From: Bacteroidaceae bacterium
GTDB lineage: Bacteria > Bacteroidota > Bacteroidia > Bacteroidales > Bacteroidaceae
Direction: 5' to 3'
Assembly (NCBI GenBank): GCA_017483605.1
Contig: JAFUWG010000039.1
Coordinates: 1 to 57,704, forward strand
Length of the DNA: 57,704 nt
Part shown: piece by piece, positions 34,292-41,552 of the stretch
Position numbering within the stretch: the first letter of the stretch is position 1
How the letters are laid out: each line of letters begins with the position of its first letter
Made by a program: the position numbers and the translations under genes
Notes under the pieces: generated by a model
Seen by the model: the letters and a program-made list of their open reading frames with translations, nothing else
Told to the model about the DNA's origin: nothing
Databases searched by the model: none

Positions 34292-36231
34292 TTGATGAAT
34301 ATTTTTTTGCCGTTATGGATATAGAGACCTCTGGTCGGGTGGGTCACCTGTCTGCCGGTGAGGTCGTAAGTTTCTGAGTTTCTGAGTTTCTGAGTTTTTG
34401 AGTTCTTGAGTTCTTGAGTCTCAGAGTCTGAGCCTTCAAGTGCGATGGCGTTGATGGCTGTGGCTGGTGTCTCGCCGTCCACAGAGAGGAATGCCTCCTT
34501 GATGTAGAGGGTTTGGTCGGCATCAGGCGAGTTGAAGCCTGCGATGCGGATGTGGCTGGGGTCAACGGGGGTGCCCGATGCTGTCTGCATGTTGTGGAGG
34601 TCAATCTTGATTTCTTTGCTGACGCTCAAGTCGTACAGATAAGGCTCTGCCCAGTAGTTGCCTGTGTCGGAAACGCGGAAGAAGGTGTTGCGTGCCGCAT
34701 TGCGTACCAGACGGATAATGAGGTAGTTATAGGTGGAGAGGTCGATGCCCTCTTCCTCGTCGAATCGCCAACCTGCACAGCCGCCCTTGGTCAGTTTCAG
34801 GGTGGTCATGGCTGCCAGATGAGAGGATGTGTTCTGGTAGAGAATGGTGGTGTTGAACCAGTCGGCAGAGAGGTCGAAGGGGTTCTCTGGCACCTCCTGC
34901 TTGGGCTGGTAACGCTCGGTGGAAGGGTAGTTGACCTTGGCATAGTCGGCATACCACTCGAAGCAAGCCACGCCGCACGCCTCGTAGGGGTCAACCCCGT
35001 TCTTTTCCATCGCCGTCTTGAAGGCTGGGGTCACCTTTTTATTCTTGATGTAGTCGTCGATGTCGATGTAATCTCCTGTGCCCGTCAACGTCATCGACAC
35101 ATTGCCATAGTAGTCGAGGATGGCTTTGTATGCCTTGCCCCACTTGGAGGTAGAGGCGGTTGCCCATGTGCCATAGTTCTTGTAAACGGGCTGGTTGAAC
35201 TCATTGTAGTGGTCGATGAAAGAGGTGTTCTGCGGACTCCAGTCCACCTCGGTGATGACGATGGGGTTTGTGCGGATGATGGGCACCGAATTGCCGAACT
35301 CCTCGATGGCTTCGGTGGGGTTGCAATGGTCTTCTCTATTGTTGTACCATCCTGCATAGTTGTGGACGGCATAGCCAATGTTGTCGCCCGTGATGGGGTA
35401 TTTGGCGTAGGCACGGTAGTTGCTCTGATAGCCTGTGCCTGGCACCCAGATGATGCCCTTGAAGCCGTTCTCGCGAATCTTGTCCACAATGGGCTGGAAG
35501 AAGTCGTGAAGGGCTTTGTCGGAGTCGGTTCCGTCGGCCATGTGTACACCGATAGGCTCATTTGCCAACTCAATGCCGATCTGACCCGAATACTTCAGGA
35601 TGGAATCGTTCTGGGTCACACGGTCCCACACATCGAGCAGGTATTTCTGGTAACTGCCATCCACGTAGATGTTGCTTGGGCATACGCCTGGTGGACGCAT
35701 GATGACATACATGCCGTGCTTCATGGCTTGGGAGGCAAGACGGAAGTAGAGTGTCCGCATAAATTTGGTCAGTCTTGAGCCAGTGTATTTGCTGAAATGA
35801 GCCTCGCCATAGTCTATTTCGCCATTACTTTTGTACTGAATTTCTCTTGCGTCCACTTTCCACGCACCCTCATTCCCGTTCGTCCATGCAGGGTCGAGGT
35901 GCAGACGGAAGATGTTGCAGTAAGCACCGTTGGTTGAGTCGGTGATGGCTGTGAAGAGTTTTTCGAAATAGTTGCGGCAGTTGGTGGCACCCGTGTCGTT
36001 GTAGTCGTCCCACCATCCTTGGGCTTTCGAGCCTTGCCAGCGTCCGCCGTTGAAGTAGGTGTTGGGGGTGTCCATCACACCGTGCAACACGACCGTGTTG
36101 CCGTAGGGGTCTTTCAGTTGGTTGCCATCCACGTGGAGTGGCTGCAACTTGCCGTATGCCACTTCTTGTGCCGGTGCCGACATCGACACCGCCAAGAGCG
36201 ACAGGGCGAGTAAGATTGTTTTTTTCTTCAT
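34288..36231 (-). CDS. GH5 endoglucanase-type glycoside hydrolase with T9SS-like tail
   Basis: 647 residues, signal peptide ending near SMSAPAQ. TIM-barrel GH5: acid/base E225 in IELANEPIG and nucleophile E328 in PIVITEVDWS; opening PLHVDGNQLKDPYGN. A C-terminal beta domain (about 440-595) resembles that of the neighbouring esterase. Residues about 603-622 (SETQELKNSKTQKLRNSET) are an octamer DNA repeat translated in frame, directly before the YDLTGR...GLYIHNGKKIFIK tail. It cuts beta-linked backbones (cellulose, xyloglucan or mannan; subfamily not assigned). First gene of the esterase operon. Confidence 0.9.
   Translation of the reverse strand: MKKKTILLALSLLAVSMSAPAQEVAYGKLQPLHVDGNQLKDPYGNTVVLHGVMDTPNTYFNGGRWQGSKAQGWWDDYNDTGATNCRNYFEKLFTAITDSTNGAYCNIFRLHLDPAWTNGNEGAWKVDAREIQYKSNGEIDYGEAHFSKYTGSRLTKFMRTLYFRLASQAMKHGMYVIMRPPGVCPSNIYVDGSYQKYLLDVWDRVTQNDSILKYSGQIGIELANEPIGVHMADGTDSDKALHDFFQPIVDKIRENGFKGIIWVPGTGYQSNYRAYAKYPITGDNIGYAVHNYAGWYNNREDHCNPTEAIEEFGNSVPIIRTNPIVITEVDWSPQNTSFIDHYNEFNQPVYKNYGTWATASTSKWGKAYKAILDYYGNVSMTLTGTGDYIDIDDYIKNKKVTPAFKTAMEKNGVDPYEACGVACFEWYADYAKVNYPSTERYQPKQEVPENPFDLSADWFNTTILYQNTSSHLAAMTTLKLTKGGCAGWRFDEEEGIDLSTYNYLIIRLVRNAARNTFFRVSDTGNYWAEPYLYDLSVSKEIKIDLHNMQTASGTPVDPSHIRIAGFNSPDADQTLYIKEAFLSVDGETPATAINAIALEGSDSETQELKNSKTQKLRNSETYDLTGRQVTHPTRGLYIHNGKKIFIK
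34369..34424. repeat. Octamer repeat inside the GH5 coding region
   Basis: Seven or so consecutive 8-base units (GTTTCTGA x3, GTTTTTGA, GTTCTTGA x2, GTCTCAGA) lie in frame between the GH5 C-terminal domain and the sorting tail, giving an 8-residue protein periodicity (LKNSKTQK then LRNSETYD). Same family as the intergenic octamers at 39817-39898. Confidence 0.75.
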
Positions 36232-36260
36232 ATAGGGTAGGGTTATATCATATTTTGATG

Positions 36261-36268
36261 CAAAGGTA
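36261..36268 (-). promoter_or_regulatory. -7 box TACCTTTG (minus strand)
   Basis: Exact -7 match 29 bases upstream of the GH5 start at 36231; no clear -33 element. Confidence 0.5.
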
Positions 36269-36334
36269 GGGATATTTGGGCATATAGCATTTTAGCAATG
36301 AAACATAGCCTTTCGTTTATGATACCAAAACGTA

Positions 36335-36372
36335 AAAACCCACGCAGGGCTTCGCAGCAGTGCGTGGGTTTT
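36335..36372 (-). terminator. Terminator hairpin after the PspC gene
   Basis: A 12-base perfect inverted repeat (AAAACCCACGCA at 36335-36346, complement at 36361-36372) about 40 bases past the stop of the minus-strand pspC-like gene; the stem ends in a short T run on that strand. Confidence 0.7.
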
Positions 36373-36409
36373 AAACCGGTTTCCGATCTTTATTAACTAT
36401 TTATCTTAA

Positions 36410-37771
36410 TCAATTGTTTCTCCTTGTTCTTCTTAAATTCCTTGTTCTGTTCATCTTCCTTACCCTGTTTGTTCTCCTTATTTCTGACGTGGGCAGTTTG
36501 ACCGTATCTAATATTACCGAATCTCTCGGCAACACGATAAAGGGTGCGACGCTGTCGTCAATCAGCGAGTCGATTTGCAAGGAGTCAGGCTCCTCTGCAA
36601 TACTGTCAGTCTCTGTCGTTTCAGGGTGTGCATCCTCCCATGCCTGCCTTTCTGCCCATTGTCTTTCGCTGAGTGCATGGTATGCCTTGTTGTATTGGTT
36701 GGCTGCATACACACAACTGCCGATGAAGCCTGCCAATGATGCCACCCACAGGAGGAACCAGATGATGCGCTGTTTGGTGCTCATCGATGGGGTCTTGCCA
36801 AAGGAACTGACTGCCGCGTGGATGGAGCAATAGAGGAGTATCGCGATGGAAGTCAGCAACATGAGCCCGCAGAAGGTCACAGGCTGAATCAGCCGTTCCC
36901 AAACCTCTTGCTCATAAACGTCCCACCATGCCTGTGCCATCAAATCGGGGGCTGCCAGCCATGCCACGAAAAAGCAGAGGGCGACGATGAAGCCGATGGT
37001 CAGGCAGGTGCTGACGCCGATGGTGAGGATGCCCACAAAGATGTTCCAGATTTGCTTGCCGTCGCCAGTGCTCTTGGCGGCGTTGCTTTCCCTCACTTCC
37101 TCCGTCAAGGTCTGTGGATTTACTTTCTTCCCTTTCATGCGGAGCACATCCTCGGGGGTCTGTGTCTCGGGGGCAAAGACGGCTGCCAGAATGTAGGGAA
37201 CGACGGGCAGGAAGAGAACGGGCATGGTGATGAAGGTGAGTGCAAAACCGAAGAAGGGACCCGTAGAGAAGGGGAGGCCGCCATGGAAAATGCACCACAG
37301 GATGCACGCTGCCACATAGCCCCAGCGCCATGTGTTCACGCTGCCGCCGAAATAGTGGGAACAGCCCGCCAGCACGCCCGCCAGCATCTTGTTTTGCGAG
37401 TCGCGGTAGAACTTCTTGCCGTTGAGGGGTTCTTCCCCTCCGCCTGCAGCAGAGGACGAGTTGCCGCCTGCTTGGCTTCCCGCTCCGTTGGGAGTGTCGG
37501 AGGTGCCGTCTCCGGCAATCTCGTCCACCTGTCCAATCCGCTGGATGATGTCCTGCACATGCTCGATGGTGATGGCTTGGATGCCTTGACTTTTCAGGTC
37601 GTCCAGCAGTTCCGCAATGCGTTCCTCGATGTCGTTGGCAATCTCTTCGCCGCCCTCCTGCTTGCGGAAATAGTTGCGCAGGGTGTCGGTGTAGTGGCTC
37701 AAGAGTTCGTAGGCATCCTCGTCTATCTGGTAGAGTCTGCCACAAAGGTTGATGGTGATATTCTTTTTCAT
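36410..37771 (-). CDS. PspC-domain membrane protein
   Basis: 453 residues. An N-terminal soluble part (about 1-95: INLCGRLYQIDEDAYELLSHYTDTLRNYF, then EEIANDIEERIAELL) is typical of Bacteroidetes PspC proteins. A PspC domain follows (about 115-200: KKFYRDSQNKMLAGVLAGCSH), then several membrane segments, and a basic Arg/Asn-rich end. It probably senses envelope stress. Downstream partner of a PadR repressor 34 bases away, a common pairing in this phylum. Confidence 0.88.
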   Translation of the reverse strand: MKKNITINLCGRLYQIDEDAYELLSHYTDTLRNYFRKQEGGEEIANDIEERIAELLDDLKSQGIQAITIEHVQDIIQRIGQVDEIAGDGTSDTPNGAGSQAGGNSSSAAGGGEEPLNGKKFYRDSQNKMLAGVLAGCSHYFGGSVNTWRWGYVAACILWCIFHGGLPFSTGPFFGFALTFITMPVLFLPVVPYILAAVFAPETQTPEDVLRMKGKKVNPQTLTEEVRESNAAKSTGDGKQIWNIFVGILTIGVSTCLTIGFIVALCFFVAWLAAPDLMAQAWWDVYEQEVWERLIQPVTFCGLMLLTSIAILLYCSIHAAVSSFGKTPSMSTKQRIIWFLLWVASLAGFIGSCVYAANQYNKAYHALSERQWAERQAWEDAHPETTETDSIAEEPDSLQIDSLIDDSVAPFIVLPRDSVILDTVKLPTSEIRRTNRVRKMNRTRNLRRTRRNN

Positions 37772-37805
37772 AAGTGTTGTACTTTTCTTGGTTGTGAAAT
37801 GTGGT

Positions 37806-38150
37806 TTAGTTCTCGATGAGCAGCCTCCTGTTCTTCAGGTTGTGCACCGTGTCTTCCAGTTCGCTCCAGGCGGCGTCCAGTTGTTCCAGCATTTTGTGCC
37901 CCTCATCGGTCAGCACATAATACTTTCGGGGTGGCCCCTGGGTGCTCTCCTGCCATTCGTAACTCAGCAAACCATCGTTCTTCAGCCGTGTGAGCAGTGG
38001 GTACAGTGTACCTTCCACCACCAGCAGGTTTGCCTCTTTCAGTCGCTTGATGATGTCGGAGGTGTAGTATGCCTTCTCGCTGAGCAACAGCATGATGCAG
38101 TACTCCAGCATACCCTTCCGCATCTGCGATTTCGCATTGTCAACAGTCAT
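37806..38150 (-). CDS. PadR-family transcriptional regulator
   Basis: 114 residues, the short PadR type. Winged helix: GMLEYCIMLLLSEKAYYTSDI, then VEGTLYPLLTRLKNDGLLSYEW and PPRKYYVLTDEGHKML. It should bind its own operon promoter and repress it together with pspC. The start is followed upstream by a promoter at 38193-38223 and the paired TTTAACnG motif at 38239-38256. Confidence 0.93.
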   Translation of the reverse strand: MTVDNAKSQMRKGMLEYCIMLLLSEKAYYTSDIIKRLKEANLLVVEGTLYPLLTRLKNDGLLSYEWQESTQGPPRKYYVLTDEGHKMLEQLDAAWSELEDTVHNLKNRRLLIEN

Positions 38151-38192
38151 TTTTTTCTCCTTTCTTTATCGGGTTAGTACTATTTTCGACTG

Positions 38193-38223
38193 CAAATCTA
38201 TGTATAATTTATATACCTTGCAA
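38193..38223 (-). promoter_or_regulatory. Promoter (TTG / TAGATTTG) for padR-pspC
   Basis: Minus-strand -7 TAGATTTG (38200-38193) with TTG (38223-38221) 20 bases upstream. A TATGTATAATTTATATACCTTGCAATACATA-like AT-rich dyad around 38201-38230, which is partly palindromic, is a plausible PadR operator. Confidence 0.6.
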
Positions 38224-38407
38224 TACATAGTACCTACATTTAACAGAATTTAACGGAATAATGCCGAAAGTCGCCATGAAACTCCCAGTTCAGCCTTCAT
38301 GAGAGCGTGCCAGAAGTGTTTTACTGATAGAACGAATAAGCAGGTCGAAATTCAACAAGAAAAGGTAAATCCCGATGTCTCTCTGTGCGTTGTTTCGTCT
38401 CGTCTTT

Positions 38408-38555
38408 GCCCTTTTCTCGCGAACGTTCTTAAAACTAAACTTAGATTTTATAAAATTCAACTTAAATTTTATAAAATTGAACTTAAATTTATATAAATCT
38501 AACTTGAATTTTATAAAATCTAAGTTTAGTTTTAAGAACACCTGCGGGAAAAGGG
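38408..38555. repeat. Foldback element, copy B
   Basis: Same 32-base inverted arms as copy A, at 38425-38456 and 38508-38539, with about 50 bases of 21-base tandem units between. Outside the arms are GCCCTTTTCTCGC on the left and GCGGGAAAAGGG on the right, so the terminal inverted repeat is longer than 32 bases with a few mismatches. It lies in the 38151-38754 gap, which otherwise holds the promoters listed and a purine-rich stretch without visible features. Confidence 0.8.
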
Positions 38556-38720
38556 GGTTGGAGAGGGCGGCAGCGGCAGGTTGCGGGGTGGGAATGAGAG
38601 GTGGGGCAGGGCTGTGGCGATGGGCTGGAGGAGCCAGAGGGAATGGCGGCAAGTTCGCGAAAAGTAGCCGATTTAACAAATTCCCACATTATTTATTATT
38701 AGAATGTCAGAAAAAAGTCA

Positions 38721-38728
38721 TACCTTTG
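38721..38728 (+). promoter_or_regulatory. -7 box TACCTTTG for the aroQ-yifB operon
   Basis: Exact -7 match 26 bases upstream of the aroQ start at 38755; it rules out the in-frame ATG at 38704. No clear -33 element. Confidence 0.6.
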
Positions 38729-38754
38729 TACACGAAAACAAAACCGTGAAAGGA

Positions 38755-39180
38755 ATGAAGATACTGATTCTGAATGGTCCCAACCTCAATTTGCTGGGGA
38801 AACGGGAGCCGGGCATCTACGGAAGCCGTGGTTTCGAGGACTACTTTGAGGAACTGAAGGCACGTTATCCCGAGGTGGAACTGGACTATTTCCAGTCGAA
38901 CAGCGAGGGTGCCCTGTTGGATAAGATTCACGAGGTGGGCTTCTCGTGGGACGGCATTGTGCTGAACGCCGGTGCCTACACCCACACGAGTGTGGCGCTG
39001 CAAGATGCCATCCGCGGTGTGCGGACGCCCGTGGTGGAGGTTCACATCTCGAATGTGCATCAGCGTGAGGAGTTTCGTCACAAATCGCTCATCAGTTGTG
39101 CCTGTGTGGGCGTCATCTGTGGATTCGGGCTGGACAGTTACCGGCTGGCGATCGAGGCACTTACCGCTCGTAAGGATTGA
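38755..39180 (+). CDS. aroQ: Type II 3-dehydroquinate dehydratase
   Basis: 141 residues from MKILILNGPNLNLLGKREP, the canonical opening. Catalytic pieces are all present: the Tyr loop (IYGSRGFEDYF), NAGAYTHTSVALQDAI, and EVHISNVHQREEFRHKS with the catalytic His. A dodecameric soluble enzyme of the shikimate pathway. First gene of the plus-strand operon reaching yifB. Confidence 0.95.
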   Translation: MKILILNGPNLNLLGKREPGIYGSRGFEDYFEELKARYPEVELDYFQSNSEGALLDKIHEVGFSWDGIVLNAGAYTHTSVALQDAIRGVRTPVVEVHISNVHQREEFRHKSLISCACVGVICGFGLDSYRLAIEALTARKD

Positions 39181-39184
39181 GAGG

Positions 39185-39841
39185 ATGACCGAGACAGAGA
39201 CGCTGGATGACTACATCCTTCGGCACATCGACCCCGAGAGTGACTACATGCACCGCCTGTGGAGGGCGACGCAGTTGCACCTGCTCTATGGGCGGATGGC
39301 GAGCGGACACTTGCAGGGACGGATGCTGAAGATGCTGGTGGAGATGGTGCGTCCGCAGTTGGTGCTGGAGATTGGCACCTACTCGGGCTACTCGGGGCTG
39401 TGCATTGCCGAGGGGCTGCCAGAGGGTGGACACCTGCACACCATCGAAATCAACGACGAGCAGGAGGACTTCACCCTGCCCTGGTTTCAGAACTCGCCTT
39501 GGGCTGACCGCATCACGATGCACATCGGCGACGCGCTGGAGGTGATTCCAAGGTTGGGCTTGCAGTTCGACATGGCGTTCATCGACGGCGACAAGCGGCG
39601 GTATGTGGACTACTACGAACTGGTGATGAAGCACCTGAACACGGGCGGCTACATCCTGGCAGACAACACGCTGTGGGACGGACACGTGCTGGAGACAGAC
39701 ACGCACGACGCTCAGACGTTGGGCATTCAGGCGTTTAACGACCTGGTGGCACAGGACGAACGGGTGGAAAAAGTGATCTTGCCGTTGAGAGACGGCCTAA
39801 CAATCATAAGGAAAAAAGAACTCACGAACTCAAAAACTTAA
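39185..39841 (+). CDS. SAM-dependent O-methyltransferase
   Basis: 218 residues from ATG 39185, 4 bases after aroQ. SAM motif I is VLEIGTYSGYSGLCIAEG; the metal/active-site AFIDGDKRRYVDYYE and ADNTLWDG blocks mark the catechol-type (family 3) O-methyltransferases. Substrate unknown. Its last residues, ELTNSKT, come from the octamer repeat that runs on into the gap, so the natural C-terminus may have been extended or replaced. Confidence 0.88.
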   Translation: MTETETLDDYILRHIDPESDYMHRLWRATQLHLLYGRMASGHLQGRMLKMLVEMVRPQLVLEIGTYSGYSGLCIAEGLPEGGHLHTIEINDEQEDFTLPWFQNSPWADRITMHIGDALEVIPRLGLQFDMAFIDGDKRRYVDYYELVMKHLNTGGYILADNTLWDGHVLETDTHDAQTLGIQAFNDLVAQDERVEKVILPLRDGLTIIRKKELTNSKT

Positions 39842-39898
39842 GAACTTAAAAACTCAAAAACTCAAAAACTCAAAAACTCAGAACTCATAAACTCAAAG
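39817..39898. repeat. Octamer repeat (AACTCAAA units)
   Basis: Ten or so units AACTTAAA/AACTCAAA/AACTCAGA run from the end of the O-methyltransferase gene to just before rbfA. Period eight, no spacers. Confidence 0.8.
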
Positions 39899-39899
39899 G

Positions 39900-40238
39900 A
39901 TGGAAACAACAAGACAGAATAAGATTGCTCGTCTGATTCAGAAGGACTTGAGCAACATCTTTCAGGCACAGACGAGGCAGACGAGGAATCTGCTGGTGAG
40001 TGTGAGTGTGGTGCGTATCAGCCCCGACCTGAGTGTGGCAAAGGCATATCTGAGCATCTTCCCCTCGGAGAAGGCGCAGGAGGTGCTGCAGAACATCAAC
40101 GACCACGCCTCGGAGGTTCGCTACGAACTGGGCAAACTGGAACGCCACCAACTCCGCATCATCCCCGAACTGAAGTTCTTCCTCGATGACTCGCTGGACT
40201 ATGTGGACAATATCGACCGACTGCTGAAAGAGGAATGA
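39900..40238 (+). CDS. rbfA: Ribosome-binding factor A
   Basis: 112 residues: RQNKIARLIQKDLSNIF, VSVVRISPDLSVAKAYLSIF, then ELGKLERHQLRIIPELKFFL and LDYVDNIDRLL. This is the KH-like RbfA fold that matures 16S rRNA in the 30S subunit. It starts 1 base after the octamer repeat and overlaps the next gene by ATGA. Confidence 0.93.
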   Translation: METTRQNKIARLIQKDLSNIFQAQTRQTRNLLVSVSVVRISPDLSVAKAYLSIFPSEKAQEVLQNINDHASEVRYELGKLERHQLRIIPELKFFLDDSLDYVDNIDRLLKEE

Positions 40239-41467
40239 GTTTCCCGTTCTACATAGCCAAGCGTTATCTGCTGTCGAAAAAGTCGCACCACGCCATCAAC
40301 ATCATTTCGGGTGTGTCGGTGTGCGGTGTGGCGATTGCGACGGCGGCTTTGGTGTGCATCCTGTCGGTGTTCAACGGCTTTCAGGACATGGTGGCAGGGC
40401 TGTTCACGGCGTTCGACCCCGAACTGAAGGTGGTGCCGACGGAAGGGAAGTTCATGCCAGCCGACGCGAAGGAACTGGAGGCATTGCGGAGCGACCCGAA
40501 CATTGCGGTGTACACGGAAACGCTGGAGGACAACGCTCTACTGATCATCAACAACCGCCAGACGATGGTGACGGTCAAGGGTGTGGAGGACAACTTCGAG
40601 GAGTTGGTCAACATCGACGGCATCCTGTTTGGTGAGGGGGTGTTTGAACTTCATGCCGATGTGATTGACTACGGCATCCTGGGCAGCAACCTGCTGTTGC
40701 AACTGGGCTTGCCTGCCAATTTCTCTTCTGCCATCCAGGTCTATGCCCCACGGAAGGGGGAGAAACTGGACCTGACAGACCCTCGCGAGAGCCTGAACCA
40801 AGACGAATTGTACTCGCCCAAGGTGGGGTTCATGGTGAAGCAGAATAAGTACGACTCCAACTATGTGATTACCAACATCGGCTTTACCCGCCGCCTCTTC
40901 GAGCAGCAAGGGATGGTGTCTGCCGTGGAACTGAAACTGAACGAGGGAGTGGATGTGTCGGCTGCCAAATCGCAGATGAAGAAGACGCTGGGCGAGAAAT
41001 ACAGGGTGCTCGACCGCTATGAGCAACAGGAGGACACGTTCAAAATCATGCAGATAGAGAAGTTAATCTCGTACATCTTCCTGACGTTCATCCTGATGAT
41101 TGCCTGTTTCAACATCATCGGTTCGCTGTCGATGCTGATTATCGACAAGAAGCAGGATGCCATCACCCTCCGAAACCTTGGTGCCAACGACAAGCAAATC
41201 AGCAGCATCTTCATGATTGAAGGGCGGATGATTTGCCTTTTGGGTGCTGTGATTGGCATCGCCATCGGCTTGACCCTCTGCTTCTTGCAGCAAGAATATG
41301 GCCTGATACGCTTTGGCAACAGCGAGGGCAGTTACATCATCGATGCCTACCCCGTCAGTGTTCATGCGATGGACATCGTGGTGATTTTCCTCACCGTCAT
41401 TGCCGTGGGCTTCCTCTCCGTGTGGTATCCCGTGCGGCATCTGAGCAAGAAATACACGAAAACTTAA
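40235..41467 (+). CDS. Lipoprotein-releasing ABC transporter permease (LolC/LolE-like)
   Basis: 410 residues. N-terminal FYIAKRYLLSKKSHHAINIIS with a first membrane helix (about 20-50), a large periplasmic domain (about 50-270), then three membrane helices of the FtsX/MacB type (about 275-400; FILMIACFNIIGSLSMLIIDKKQDAITLRNLGA is the shared block, here given as its core NIIGSLSMLIIDKKQD). With an ATPase encoded elsewhere it would extract lipoproteins from the inner membrane. Translationally coupled to rbfA. Confidence 0.9.
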   Translation: MSFPFYIAKRYLLSKKSHHAINIISGVSVCGVAIATAALVCILSVFNGFQDMVAGLFTAFDPELKVVPTEGKFMPADAKELEALRSDPNIAVYTETLEDNALLIINNRQTMVTVKGVEDNFEELVNIDGILFGEGVFELHADVIDYGILGSNLLLQLGLPANFSSAIQVYAPRKGEKLDLTDPRESLNQDELYSPKVGFMVKQNKYDSNYVITNIGFTRRLFEQQGMVSAVELKLNEGVDVSAAKSQMKKTLGEKYRVLDRYEQQEDTFKIMQIEKLISYIFLTFILMIACFNIIGSLSMLIIDKKQDAITLRNLGANDKQISSIFMIEGRMICLLGAVIGIAIGLTLCFLQQEYGLIRFGNSEGSYIIDAYPVSVHAMDIVVIFLTVIAVGFLSVWYPVRHLSKKYTKT

Positions 41468-41550
41468 AGAAACTTCAAGCCTCAAGAACTTAAAAACTCA
41501 AAAACTTACGAACTTAAAAACTTACATACTCACGAACTCAAAAACTTAAA
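41461..41550. repeat. Octamer repeat (AACTTAAA/AACTCAAA units)
   Basis: About ten 8-base units, some decayed, fill the gap between the permease and the TPR lipoprotein genes and start at the permease stop codon. Confidence 0.75.
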
Positions 41551-41552
41551 AT

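Noticed and set aside
39817-39898. Possible CRISPR array from regular repeats
   Set aside because: Eight-base units follow each other without spacers, and no cas gene is present.
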